Shown: one piece after another, positions 35,668 through 44,845 of the stretch
Layout: each line of letters starts with the position of its first letter
Numbering within the stretch: position 1 is the first letter of the stretch
Assembly: GCA_032622095.1 (NCBI GenBank)
Contig: CP136062.1
Coordinates: forward strand, 620,001 to 684,000
From: Siphonodentalium dalli
Taxonomy: Eukaryota; Mollusca; Scaphopoda; Gadilida; Siphonodentaliidae
Length of the DNA: 64,000 bases
Direction of reading: 5' to 3'
Notes under the pieces: model-generated
Told to the model about the DNA's origin: nothing
Database searches by the model: none
What the model saw: the letters and a program-made list of their open reading frames with translations, nothing else
Translations under genes and position numbers: made by a program

Positions 35668-35800
35668 AACTTCCAAAAAGTTCAAAAAGGTCAAAAAGTT
35701 CAAAAAGTTCAAAAAGTTCAAAAAGGTCAAAAAGTTCAAAAATTAAAAAAATTTCAAAAAGTTCAAAAATTTCAAAAAACTTCAAAAATTAAACAAAATT
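35668..35800 (-). repeat. GTTCAAAAA minisatellite, left arm
   Basis: About a dozen 9-10 base units of 'gttcaaaaa' type. The right-arm partner (41060-41270) is longer by several units, so the two arms have diverged in copy number. Confidence 0.95.
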
Positions 35801-35898
35801 CAGGATTTAGTCATAAATGTGACCCGCTATATCAAATCCAGTCGGAAGTCGGTTTTTTTTATCCTGTGCCAATGCATTCTCTTATATATGCGAGTCGC

Positions 35899-35900
35899 CC

Positions 35901-35955
<55 letters not shown>

Positions 35956-36058
35956 CTGTAATGCGCATGTCAACGCCGCGCCGCCGGCGGCGGCGGCGGC
36001 GGCGGCAACTACATAATTCTATGGCATGCAAAGAAATTGGCGGCGGCGGCGGCGGTTA
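35899..36058 (+). repeat. CGG trinucleotide runs, left arm
   Basis: About 18 uninterrupted CGG units followed by shorter runs at 35980-36006 and 36038-36056. Mirrored as CCG at 40808-40953 with different lengths. Such tracts are instability-prone and form hairpins. Confidence 0.97.
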
Positions 36059-36067
36059 AGGATTTAG

Positions 36068-36080
36068 TCAGTGATGATAC

Positions 36081-36111
<31 letters not shown>

Positions 36112-36412
36112 GGTGGTGTTGTTGTTGTTGTTGTTGGTGTTGTTGTTGTTGGTGTTGTTGTTGTTGTTGTTGGTGGTGTTGTTGTTGTTGTTGGTGTTGT
36201 TGTTGTTGTTGTTGTGGCTGATGATACTGTTGTTGGTGTTGTTGTTGTTGTTGTTGTTGGTGTTGTTGGTGTTGTTGTTGTTGTTGTGGCTGATGATACT
36301 GTTGTTGTTGTTGTTGTTGTTGTTCTGAAGGCGTGTGTTTAACTTTGATATGACGCTTCAAACTATCTTGCCAAGCATAGACACTTAAGCACTCTTCACA
36401 TTGATACTTCAT
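36068..36412 (-). CDS. C2H2 zinc finger with Gln/His-rich tail, left-arm copy
   Basis: The left-arm twin of the gene at 40436-40795, 114 residues instead of 119; the difference is in Gln/His repeat number. The zinc finger is identical. The frame stays open to the stop inside the CAA/TTG tract. Confidence 0.6.
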
Positions 36413-36910
36413 TTTCCTATATAATCAGTGAAATCGAGCGTTCTTTTATGCACCTATATTTATATAGAACAGAAACAAGGGAAACGTGGTGGACTAGTTA
36501 ACTAGTTCAGGCTGTCGTTCACAACGTCTCTTAGTGTTGTTTGTACTGGATACAAATTTATCACATTGGCTACAATACAACCTACCTATCCAAATGTCAA
36601 TGCAATTATGAGTGAATTCAAAATGAGAGTATATATATAAGCATTTGTATCGACATCTCGTGAATCTATCGAAATATCTTACTTCTCTTTCCAAATTGCG
36701 TAATAATTATGTTGAGGTTCAGTGGGTACGTCCTATATATCCAGCTGAAGGCAGAATGGACAATTGCTTCCTCTGATGTACAGTTAGTTTGAATCAGTAA
36801 ACATATGCACATGATTGTGTCTGTGCAACTTGAAACAATACAATTAAAATCTGGTCGTTTTCGGCGGCGGCCGTAATGCGCATGTCAACGCCGCGCCGCC
36901 GGCGGCGGAG

Positions 36911-36941
<31 letters not shown>

Positions 36942-37097
36942 CGGCGGTTAAGGATTTAGTCACAAATATGGCTTGTTTCCATTCATCGGAAAACTATGGG
37001 GGTAAGGTGGTGAGCGCCACCGAAAAAAGCAAGTGAGCGAGGGAAAAAAGAGAAAAATAACATGACAAGTGGTACATAGTACAATTTATTATATTAA

Positions 37098-37188
37098 CTA
37101 TTCACTGTCACTTTCGTCCGAATTGTCATCACTTTCGTCAGATGTGTCATTTGTTTCGTCCATGAACTTTTCTAGCAATGGTCTGTAC

Positions 37189-37225
<37 letters not shown>

Positions 37226-37442
37226 ATTGATATTAATATGTTTGCCAATAATTTACACATCCATGAATCGATCTGAAAACATGGTTCATTGTCAACATTT
37301 TTGACGAGTAGTTGTCAATATTTAGACATTCCTGGAAGAAATTATCCCAACTGCCTTCCCGTTCGACCCATTGGTCAGTGTATAATGTCACGATAGTGTG
37401 TGCCCGTGGCTCACAAATGACGATCGAGGTGCGGTAATATAT
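37098..37442 (-). CDS. Two-exon acidic-tailed protein, left-arm copy
   Basis: Mirror of 39447-39794: exon 37442-37257, a GT-AG intron with an AT repeat, exon 37187-37098. It lacks three bases present in the right copy (one asparagine codon), leaving the frame intact; an in-frame indel between the arms is mild support for coding constraint. Confidence 0.4.
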
Positions 37443-37465
37443 TCATCGATATAAAGATAAGTGTA

Positions 37466-37702
37466 TCAACATAATATTTCATTTCCAATCATGGAGTCGC
37501 ATGAAGCAGTCTTGAGTGTATTTTGCCATTCTTTGCAACACCAAACGTCTTTGTATGGAACAGGTTTGAACAAGTCATCTTTATATTCGATTAATTTCTT
37601 AACAAAATATGTTTTACCACAACCACTTGGTCCCGATATGAAAATGTTACAGGGATGTTTGAACAACAATGATTCGTCCATCTTTACCCTGAGACAGATC
37701 AT
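37466..37702 (-). CDS. Walker-A (P-loop) protein fragment, left-arm copy
   Basis: Exact protein-level twin of the right-arm frame 39187-39423 (see there). It begins at ATG 37702-37700 and ends at 37466. Confidence 0.6.
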   Translation of the reverse strand: MICLRVKMDESLLFKHPCNIFISGPSGCGKTYFVKKLIEYKDDLFKPVPYKDVWCCKEWQNTLKTASCDSMIGNEILC

Positions 37703-37872
37703 GTAAGACTGATTAGGATTGTTCGGAATCAACCTTTTTTATTTTTAATGAAGAATCACCATAACTCCATACTATTCCAAATGTCCATACGAGTTCATAA
37801 TCTAAATCTGTATGCAAGGTCAAGGGCATCACTCTGGATTATAAAACTAAACAGTAAATAAATTTTCATTCA

Positions 37873-38052
37873 ATGGTTGAATGTGTTAACGACCGGTTAA
37901 ATTTTCAACGTGTCATAAACTATCCATGCAGAATTAAACGCACAAAGAACCGAGAAGTAATTAGTGAAGAGCAAACAAAAACATTCCGATCTGTGTACAC
38001 CAAACGACTTGTTGTGGGTGAATACTACACAATTCCTTATGGATGGAATTGA
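37873..38052 (+). CDS. 59-residue basic protein, left-arm copy
   Basis: ATG at 37873, stop TGA at 38050-38052. The product is rich in Arg/Lys and Tyr, beginning MVECVNDRLNF, with no family I recognise. It lies directly upstream of the helical ORF on the same strand and overlaps the possible start of that ORF (ATG 38039) by 14 bases, suggesting a shared transcript. Its mirror is 38837-39016. Confidence 0.4.
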   Translation: MVECVNDRLNFQRVINYPCRIKRTKNREVISEEQTKTFRSVYTKRLVVGEYYTIPYGWN

Positions 38053-38509
38053 TGTGTTACCAGCAGAGATGCTTTTGAAAATTTATAATAATTTGATCGA
38101 AATGTCAAAAATGGATCAAGAAATCAAACAAGAACTTAAGCAAGCTTGGTTTTTGAGGGAAAGTAGAATTATAATGGAGACTTTGCTGAACGGACATTTC
38201 TCTGAGGGACAGAGTCGACTGAGATGTTTGATTGAGAGATCAGAATATGAAACTCATTTCTTAATGGATATATTGGATCAAATGTTTTCAGATTATTGGA
38301 TATTTCATGGTGTTCCTAAAAACGAAATAAACGCAATTCGTGAATTAGTTGGAAATAATTTTACTCGCTTTGCTGAATATCAAGACACTTTTTCTTCAAA
38401 TAACTTTTCAACAGTGAAAATTGTACATGGTTCTCGGAGAATAATGTATCCATATATTCTCGTCACCTCTTCGAATTTCAAAGTTTTTTCATTGAGAATC
38501 CTGTCTTGA
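38039..38509 (+). CDS. Helical protein, left-arm copy with altered C-terminus
   Basis: The frame shares about 92 residues with the minus-strand frame 38380-38778 (MDQEIKQELKQAWFLRESRI onward, Glu/Leu-rich, predicted helical) and then passes the arm boundary at 38388 into the unique loop, where it reads the antisense of its twin and stops at 38509. Compared with the twin it has Tyr for Phe and His for Asp at one site each. It probably represents the truncated duplicate. Family unknown. Confidence 0.4.
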   Translation: MDGIDVLPAEMLLKIYNNLIEMSKMDQEIKQELKQAWFLRESRIIMETLLNGHFSEGQSRLRCLIERSEYETHFLMDILDQMFSDYWIFHGVPKNEINAIRELVGNNFTRFAEYQDTFSSNNFSTVKIVHGSRRIMYPYILVTSSNFKVFSLRILS

Positions 38510-38778
38510 TATTCAGCAAAGCGAGTAAAATTATTTCCAACTAATTCACGAATTGCGTTTATTTCGTTTTTAGGAACACCATGAAATATCCAATAATCTG
38601 AAAACATTTGATCCAATATATCCATTAAGAAATCAGTTTCAAATTCTGATCTCTCAATCAAACATCTCAGTCGACTCTGTCCCTCAGAGAAATGTCCGTT
38701 CAGCAAAGTCTCCATTATAATTCTACTTTCCCTCAAAAACCAAGCTTGCTTAAGTTCTTGTTTGATTTCTTGATCCAT
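38380..38778 (-). CDS. Helical protein, apparently full-length, spanning the loop
   Basis: ATG at 38778-38776, 132 residues. The first 92 residues are Glu/Gln/Leu-rich and look like a bundle of helices with a conserved 'DYWIFHGVPKNEINAIREL' stretch; the last 40 come from the loop and contain alternating hydrophobic residues as in a normal folded end. No signal peptide or membrane segment. I do not recognise the family. Because its end is only in the loop, this is the more complete of the two copies. Confidence 0.5.
   Translation of the reverse strand: MDQEIKQELKQAWFLRESRIIMETLLNGHFSEGQSRLRCLIERSEFETDFLMDILDQMFSDYWIFHGVPKNEINAIRELVGNNFTRFAEYQDRILNEKTLKFEEVTRIYGYIILREPCTIFTVEKLFEEKVS
38389..38501. 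other. Unique centre of the foldback element
   Basis: 113 bases not shared by the arms. On the minus strand they carry the C-terminal about 38 codons of the helical protein, so the ancestral single-copy element must have contained arm plus loop, and the left arm is the later copy. Confidence 0.8.
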
Positions 38779-38836
38779 TTTTTACATTTCGATCAAATTA
38801 TTATAAATTTTCAAAAGCATCTCTGCTGGTAACACA

Positions 38837-39016
38837 TCAATTCCATCCATAAGGAATTGTGTAGTATTCACCCACAACAAGTCGTTTGATGTACACAGAT
38901 CGGAATGTTTTTGTTTGCTCTTCACTAATTACTTCTCGGTTCTTTGTGCGTTTAATTCTGCATGGATAGTTTATGACACGTTGAAAATTTAACCGGTCGT
39001 TAACACATTCAACCAT
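38837..39016 (-). CDS. 59-residue basic protein, right-arm copy
   Basis: Identical in layout to 37873-38052. Its ATG (39016) and the ATG of the Walker-A frame (39187) face away from each other across about 170 bases, which could act as a bidirectional promoter. No recognised domain. Confidence 0.4.
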   Translation of the reverse strand: MVECVNDRLNFQRVINYPCRIKRTKNREVISEEQTKTFRSVYIKRLVVGEYYTIPYGWN

Positions 39017-39186
39017 TGAATGAAAATTTATTTACTGTTTAGTTTTATAATCCAGAGTGATGCCCTTGACCTTGCATACAGATTTAGATTATGAACTCGT
39101 ATGGACATTTGGAATAGTATGGAGTTATGGTGATTCTTCATTAAAAATAAAAAAGGTTGATTCCGAACAATCCTAATCAGTCTTAC

Positions 39187-39423
39187 ATGATCTGTCTCAG
39201 GGTAAAGATGGACGAATCATTGTTGTTCAAACATCCCTGTAACATTTTCATATCGGGACCAAGTGGTTGTGGTAAAACATATTTTGTTAAGAAATTAATC
39301 GAATATAAAGATGACTTGTTCAAACCTGTTCCATACAAAGACGTTTGGTGTTGCAAAGAATGGCAAAATACACTCAAGACTGCTTCATGCGACTCCATGA
39401 TTGGAAATGAAATATTATGTTGA
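39187..39423 (+). CDS. Short P-loop NTPase-like protein (Walker A only), right-arm copy
   Basis: The frame begins at ATG 39187 or 39208 (upstream in-frame codons lack an ATG) and gives 71-78 residues. It contains FISGPSGCGKTYFVKKLIEY, a textbook Walker A (GxxxxGKT) after a hydrophobic strand, then a 'DVWCCKEWQN' segment; this combination resembles P-loop proteins that I associate with invertebrate selfish or virus-like DNA elements, but I cannot name the family securely. No Walker B or later motifs follow before the stop, so it is either one exon of a larger NTPase or a truncated copy. ATP binding is inferred from the motif; DNA packaging, helicase or signalling roles are all possible. Confidence 0.6.
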   Translation: MICLRVKMDESLLFKHPCNIFISGPSGCGKTYFVKKLIEYKDDLFKPVPYKDVWCCKEWQNTLKTASCDSMIGNEILC

Positions 39424-39446
39424 TACACTTATCTTTATATCGATGA

Positions 39447-39666
39447 ATATATTACCGCACCTCGATCGTCATTTGTGAGCCACGGGCACACACTATCGTG
39501 ACATTATACACTGACCAATGGGTCGAACGGGAAGGCAGTTGGGATAATTTCTTCCAGGAATGTCTAAATATTGACAACTACTCGTCAAAAATGTTGACAA
39601 TGAACCATAATGTTTTCAGATCGATTCATGGATGTGTAAATTATTGGCAAACATATTAATATCAAT

Positions 39667-39703
<37 letters not shown>

Positions 39704-39794
39704 GTACAGACCATTGCTAGAAAAGTTCATGGACGAAACAAATGACACATCTGACGAAAGTGATGACAATTCGGACGAAAGTGACAGTGAATAG
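39447..39794 (+). CDS. Two-exon acidic-tailed protein, right-arm copy
   Basis: An ATG-less frame at 39447-39635 (63 codons, with a 'TIVTLYTDQWVEREGSWDNF' stretch) leads into a possible donor GTAAAT at 39636. After an AT microsatellite, an acceptor TTAAAG at 39699-39704 joins in phase 0 to 39705-39794, which encodes a Ser/Asp/Glu-rich end (DETNDTSDESDDNSDESDSE) and a stop. The inferred intron is 69 bases. The first exon lies 24 bases after the Walker-A frame stop, in another frame, so the two may be parts of one gene through another intron or a lesion. Acidic tails like this occur in DNA- and histone-binding proteins; function unknown. Confidence 0.4.
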
Positions 39795-40381
39795 TTAATA
39801 TAATAAATTGTACTATGTACCACTTGTCATGTTATTTTTCTCTTTTTTCCCTCGCTCACTTGCTTTTTTCGGTGGCGCTCACCACCTTACCCCCATAGTT
39901 TTCCGATGAATGGAAACAAGCCATATTTGTGACTAAATCCTTAACCGCCGCCGCCGCCGCCGCCGCCGCCTCCGCCGCCGGCGGCGCGGCGTTGACATGC
40001 GCATTACGGCCGCCGCCGAAAACGACCAGATTTTAATTGTATTGTTTCAAGTTGCACAGACACAATCATGTGCATATGTTTACTGATTCAAACTAACTGT
40101 ACATCAGATATATAGGACGTACCCACTGAACCTCAACATAATTATTACGCAATTTGGAAAGAGAAGTAAGATATTTCGATAGATTCACGAGATGTCGATA
40201 CAAATGCTTATATATATACTCTCATTTTGAATTCACTCATAATTGCATTGACATTTGGATAGGTAGGTTGTATTGTAGCCAATGTGATAAATTTGTATCC
40301 AGTACAAACAACACTAAGAGACGTTGTGAACGACAGCCTGAACTAGTTAACTAGTCCACCACGTTTCCCTTGTTTCTGTTC

Positions 40382-40390
40382 TATATAAAT
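40382..40390 (+). promoter_or_regulatory. TATA box of the zinc-finger gene
   Basis: TATATAAAT sits 54 bases before the ATG at 40436, a fitting place for a TATA box with a short leader. Mirrored in the left arm near 36458-36466. Confidence 0.5.
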
Positions 40391-40435
40391 ATAGGTGCAT
40401 AGAAGAACGCTCGATTTCACTGATTATATAGGAAA

Positions 40436-40795
40436 ATGAAGTATCAATGTGAAGAGTGCTTAAGTGTCTATGCTTGGCAAGATAGTTTGAAGCGTCATAT
40501 CAAAGTTAAACACACGCCTTCAGAACAACAACAACAACAACAACAGTATCATCAGCCACAACAACAACACCAACAACACCAACAACAACAACAACAACAC
40601 CAACAACAACAACAGTATCATCAGCCACAACAACAACAACAACAACAACACCAACAACAACAACAACACCAACAACAACAACACCACCACCAACAACAAC
40701 AACAACAACACCAACAACAACAACAACACCAACAACAACAACAACACCACCACCAACAACAACAACAACAACAACAACAACAGTATCATCACTGA
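40436..40795 (+). CDS. C2H2 zinc finger with Gln/His-rich tail, right-arm copy
   Basis: Starting MKYQCEECLSVYAWQDSLKR, residues 3-26 form one canonical C2H2 finger (C-x2-C, hydrophobic spacer, H-x4-H in HIKVKH). The remaining 90 residues are Gln runs punctuated by His and 'YHQP' repeats encoded by CAA/CAC units, ending YHH. One finger suggests weak or partner-assisted DNA or RNA binding; the tail is low complexity and length-variable (five residues longer than in the left arm). It has a TATA box upstream. It could be an element-encoded regulator or a decaying ORF kept open by its repeat. Confidence 0.6.
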   Translation: MKYQCEECLSVYAWQDSLKRHIKVKHTPSEQQQQQQQYHQPQQQHQQHQQQQQQHQQQQQYHQPQQQQQQQHQQQQQHQQQQHHHQQQQQQHQQQQQHQQQQQHHHQQQQQQQQQQYHH

Positions 40796-40807
40796 CTAAA
40801 TCCTTAA

Positions 40808-40953
40808 CCGCCGCCGCCGCCGGCGGCGGCGGCCGTCAATTTCTTTGCATGCCATAGGATTATGTAGTTGCCGCCGCCGCCACCGCCGCCGCCGCCGGAG
40901 GCGCGGCGTTGACATGCGCATTACAGCCGCCGCCGCCGCCGCCGCCGCCGCGG
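40808..40953 (+). repeat. CCG trinucleotide runs, right arm
   Basis: Mirror of the CGG runs at 35899-36058, with shorter main tract (about 9 units) and different interruptions. Confidence 0.95.
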
Positions 40954-41059
40954 GCGACTCGCATATATAAGAGAATGCATTGGCACAGGATAAAAAAAAC
41001 CGACTTCCGACTGGATTTGATATAGCGGGTCACATTTATGACTAAATCCTGAATTTTGT

Positions 41060-41270
41060 TTAATTTTTGAAGTTTTTTGAAATTTGTGAAATTTGTGAAA
41101 TTTGTGAAGTTTTTGAAGTTTTTGAAGTTTTTCGAAATTTTTGAAATTTTGTAAGTTTTTGAAATTTTTGAACTTTTTGAACTTTTTGAACTTTTTGAAC
41201 TTTTTGACCTTTTTGAACTTTTTGAACTTTTTGAACTTTTTGACCTTTTTGAACTTTTTGGAAGTTTTCA
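41060..41270 (+). repeat. TTTTTGAAC minisatellite, right arm
   Basis: About 20 units of 9-10 bases, including variant 'gaaatttgt' and 'gaagttttt' units missing from the left arm. Confidence 0.95.
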
Positions 41271-41622
41271 ATGCGAGTGTCACTTTAACATTATCCCACA
41301 GTGTGCGCCATGTGTTACTTTAACATTCATCCATAGTGAGTGTCACTTTAATAATCATTCCCCGTGAGAGACTAGTATCCCTTTAATATTCAAGACTGAA
41401 GCTACCCCACCGAGATCATCACGTGATATACATGTAGATAATATACCATTCATATGGAGAAATCTGGATATAACCAGCGGGTCATGTCCGGACATGTCCA
41501 ACCGGTACAAATAGACCGACGCGTGGGCGGAGAATATAGGTCAAACTCCAACGGGAGTACTGCAGAGAATGTAGGTCAAACTGTCTAGACTGGCACCAAA
41601 CAGGCCCGGTATCATCACATCT

Positions 41623-42210
41623 GGCCATGTGAACGGGTTCCAAACAATTATGTTTCGAGTGAAAAGGTCAGAGGTAGCAAATTACTCTAAATGACGCGGA
41701 ACGTGAAATGTTGACGCTTCATTTTGTCGCATATTGCAATTTTAGAAGATATGAACACTTCAATTAAAACAAGTTGTAAATTTTCAATGATCTTCCCACA
41801 ACAATCATGTGATCGATTTTGCAAAAAAAATGTATTGGTAATCGCATTAGCGCAAATATGACTGTACGATTACACACCACATGTCCCAATTAGGCCAGAT
41901 AAAGGGATTTTATAATCGACAACGGTTAAACCACAAGACAGACCACCACACTGTTGGTCCAACCAAATTGCGACCACGCCCTTTAGGCCATGTGTACGTG
42001 TGAACGGGTCCCAAACCATATTCTTGCATATGGCGAAGTCCACCCGTTATGTGTGTACACCTCCTTTGGTAAGAAATACTGCTGACCTTGTGATTTTGAT
42101 TGCGAATTATAAATGTTATACCTAAACAGAATACAACCAAAGCATATTATGCAATCTGATTGTTAACATTTATGAGGCCTGATAACCCTGTCTAGATCAC
42201 AGGACGTATA
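41623..42210. other. No gene recognised; flank repeat
   Basis: The stretch 41690-41910 is a distant direct relative of 34890-35120; 41960-42010 carries the uninterrupted version of the foldback element's target sequence. Confidence 0.5.
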
Positions 42211-42959
42211 ACTGTTATATTTATATATTTACATACACCTGATATCTCTTCCGATTTCCCCATAGCGTTACGGTAGACACGCCCCCTTATTCAATGCGTT
42301 CATAAATCTATGAACGTAACGTCACGTTCAATGTCGTTCATAGGTTTATGAACACATTGTTCCCGGAAATCACCGGGGATTGTCGGACATTACCGACTGC
42401 TTGAGTATCTAGTCAGCCAATACGCCAAGGATTTGATAGCAAACAATATGTAATCGAGGTTCACGATTGGATGGCTTGTGGCATCTGATCGCGAGCACGG
42501 GTGGCACAAGATGTTCGGTTGACTATCAGAATGTTGGTTATCATATAATTCCATAATATGTCAAATATAGCGAATTATCGAAATATGAAATACAACGAAA
42601 AAGCGAAATATGAAAATACAGCGAAATAGCACGAAAAATCGAAATAGGAAAATACAGGGAAATAGCGAAATAGAGCAAAATATAGAAATAGGAAATTATT
42701 TTTATAAACGAAATAACGGACATATTTGAAAAAAGTGTTTTTGACTTAATAACGGACATATTTGGAGAAGTGTTTTAAAGAGCGTAAGTATATAAATATG
42801 AATAATAAACGGCGGACTCAACGTGGTCATGGGTTTTGACTGCGATAAAAAATCAGCAAACTCCGCATGAACCCCTTTGGGGTTTATGCAGTTTGCTGAA
42901 TTTTTCTCGCGGTCAAAATCCCATGACCACATTGAAACCGCCGTTCATTTCTTATATAA
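42211..42959 (-). mobile_element. Hairpin-bearing dispersed element, copy 2 (inverted)
   Basis: About 90% identical on the opposite strand to 5118-5860, including the long hairpin (about 42815-42950) and the 'ccccttattcaatgcg' region. Comparison of the two copies marks the element ends at about 5118/42959 and 5860/42211. Confidence 0.75.
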
Positions 42960-43572
42960 AACAAAGTGCACCATTCCAAATTTCATGCATAGAAACAAGT
43001 TTTATTCCACACCGAGATGCCAGGCCAGATGGCACTGAGTAAAATTTTATTCCATAAAATTATATGGATAGCATACACACACTGTTTACATTTAAAACAA
43101 TTACATGTTTCTGAAATACGCTCAAATTCTTTCATCCTATCTGTGGTTCTACGTAACTATGGGTGAGAATTTCACACTATATGTGCCATGAATCTGAATG
43201 AGCTAAGATCGCATGTAGTAACATCATGATTTATAATGGAATATGCAATGGTTTGAATGTAATCAATTTCAATTGGGGGAGGGTCCGGGAGGGTGCGCGA
43301 GATCTTTTTTTTTGGATTTACAGCTGGGAGTTACCGTTCAAATCTCGAGATTAACGGGGTCTTTATTGGTGTTATATGGTGCTGACAGGTTCATTTAATG
43401 ACAAAATTACGATTAGCCAATTAAGCTGGATAAACAACTCATGTGGCGGCACACGTCGGTTTCATTTGCGGCCCAACCAAATATACCACATGTAATTTCA
43501 TTAGGTTGTCGCTTGAGGGACCTAGCAGCAATAATACGCATCGTAGCATTGATCTTGGTTACGAGCATTTTT
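42960..43572. other. No gene recognised
   Basis: Unique sequence between the element copy and the next inverted repeat block. Confidence 0.45.
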
Positions 43573-44845
43573 GGGGTCCGTGAAGTTGGATCGAAGTTCG
43601 AAGTTCGAAATTCGGTGGAGATTCGACCCCCACTTTTGTTTGCCTCAAATGCATTGTTGTGTTCCAATTCGTGCTCCCCTGCTCGAATTTTGGGTCAAAA
43701 GTGATTTTTTTTCACTTTTTCTGAGATACTGCTGGACTTGGAAAATTTAGCCACGGCGCTGGACTTGGCCTTCAATATTAAGGTGCCGAAGGGAAGTGGC
43801 ATTATTTATGGCTGGATTGAGCTGAAATTTTGAATGTTTGATACTTTCCATAAGAGAATCAAGCAAACTAACGCTCAGCTTCGAGAAATTACTCGATCTA
43901 TAGGTTTCAATTTCAATCTGAATTTCAATCTGGGCGAATTTCGATCTGGATTGAAGTTCGAAATTCAGATTGAAATTCGACCCCCACTTTTGTTTGCCTC
44001 AAGTGCATTGTTGTGTTCCAATTCGTGCTCCCCTGCTCGAATTTTGGGTCAAAAGTGATTTTTTTTCACTTTTTCTGAGATACTGCTGGACTTGGAAAGT
44101 TTAGCCACGGCGCTGGACTTGGAAAATTTCGCCTTCAATATTAAGGTGCCGGGGGGAAGTGGTATTGTTTATGGCTGGATTGAGCTGAAATTTGGTATGT
44201 TTGATTCTTTCCATAAGAGAATCAAGCAAACTAACGCTCAGCTTCGAGAAATTACTCGATCTATAGGTTTGAATTTCAATCTGAATTTTAATCTGGGCGA
44301 ATTTCGATCTGGATTGAAGTTCGAAATTCAGATTGAAATTCAAACCTATAGATCGAGTAGTTTCTCGAAGCTGAGCGTTAGTTTGCTTGATTCTCTTATG
44401 GAAAGTATCAAACATGCCAAATTTCAGCTCAATCCAGCCATAAACAATGCCACTTCCCGTCGGCACCTTAATATTGAAGTCCAGCGTCGTGGCTAAATTT
44501 TCCAAGTCCAGCAGTATCTCAGAAATAGTGAAAAAAATCACTTTTGACACAAAATTCGAGCAGGGGAGCACGAATTGGAACACAACAATGCATTTGAGAC
44601 AAAAAAAGTGGGGGTCGAATTTCAATCTGAATTTCGAACTTCAATCCAGATCGAAATTCGCCCAGATTGAAATTCAGATTGAAATTCAAACCTATAGATC
44701 GAGTAATTTCTCGAAGCTGAGCGTTAGTTTGCTTGATTCTCTTATGGAAAGTATCAAACATACCAAATTTCAGCTCAATCCAGCCATAAACAATGCCACT
44801 TCCCTTCGGCACCTTAATATTGAAGGCTAAATTTTCCAAGTCCAG

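Larger units (their letters stand above)
35312..41622. mobile_element. 6.3-kb gene-bearing foldback element (arms about 3.1 kb)
   Basis: From 35316 to 41618 the sequence reads the same on both strands apart from a 113-base centre (38389-38501). Ends are GTGATGATACCGGGCC and its exact complement, both abutting ATCT (35312-35315 and 41619-41622), a probable 4-base target duplication. The outer flanks (TTGCGACTACGACCTCCAAG and TCTGGCCATGTGAACGGGT) together match one continuous run at 41960-42010, supporting insertion. Each arm holds, from outside in: a GTTCAAAAA minisatellite, the TGCATTCTCTTATATATGCG motif, CGG runs, a zinc-finger gene, a cysteine-containing ATG-less frame (40154-40354, mirrored at 36494-36694), an acidic-tailed frame, a Walker-A gene, a 59-residue basic ORF and a helical ORF. 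Arm differences include repeat lengths, single substitutions, an in-frame 3-base indel and a roughly 30-base indel near 36740. Confidence 0.9.

Noticed and set aside
36037-36342. Poly-Val/Gly and poly-Leu frames opposite the Gln/His tract (also 40520-40792)
   Set aside because: Antisense or out-of-frame readings of the CAA/CAC repeat.
40154-40354. 66-codon frame with a CSQC motif between the acidic-tailed gene and the zinc finger (mirror 36494-36694)
   Set aside because: No ATG (starts at TTG) and no clear splice sites; noted within the foldback element but not called as a gene.
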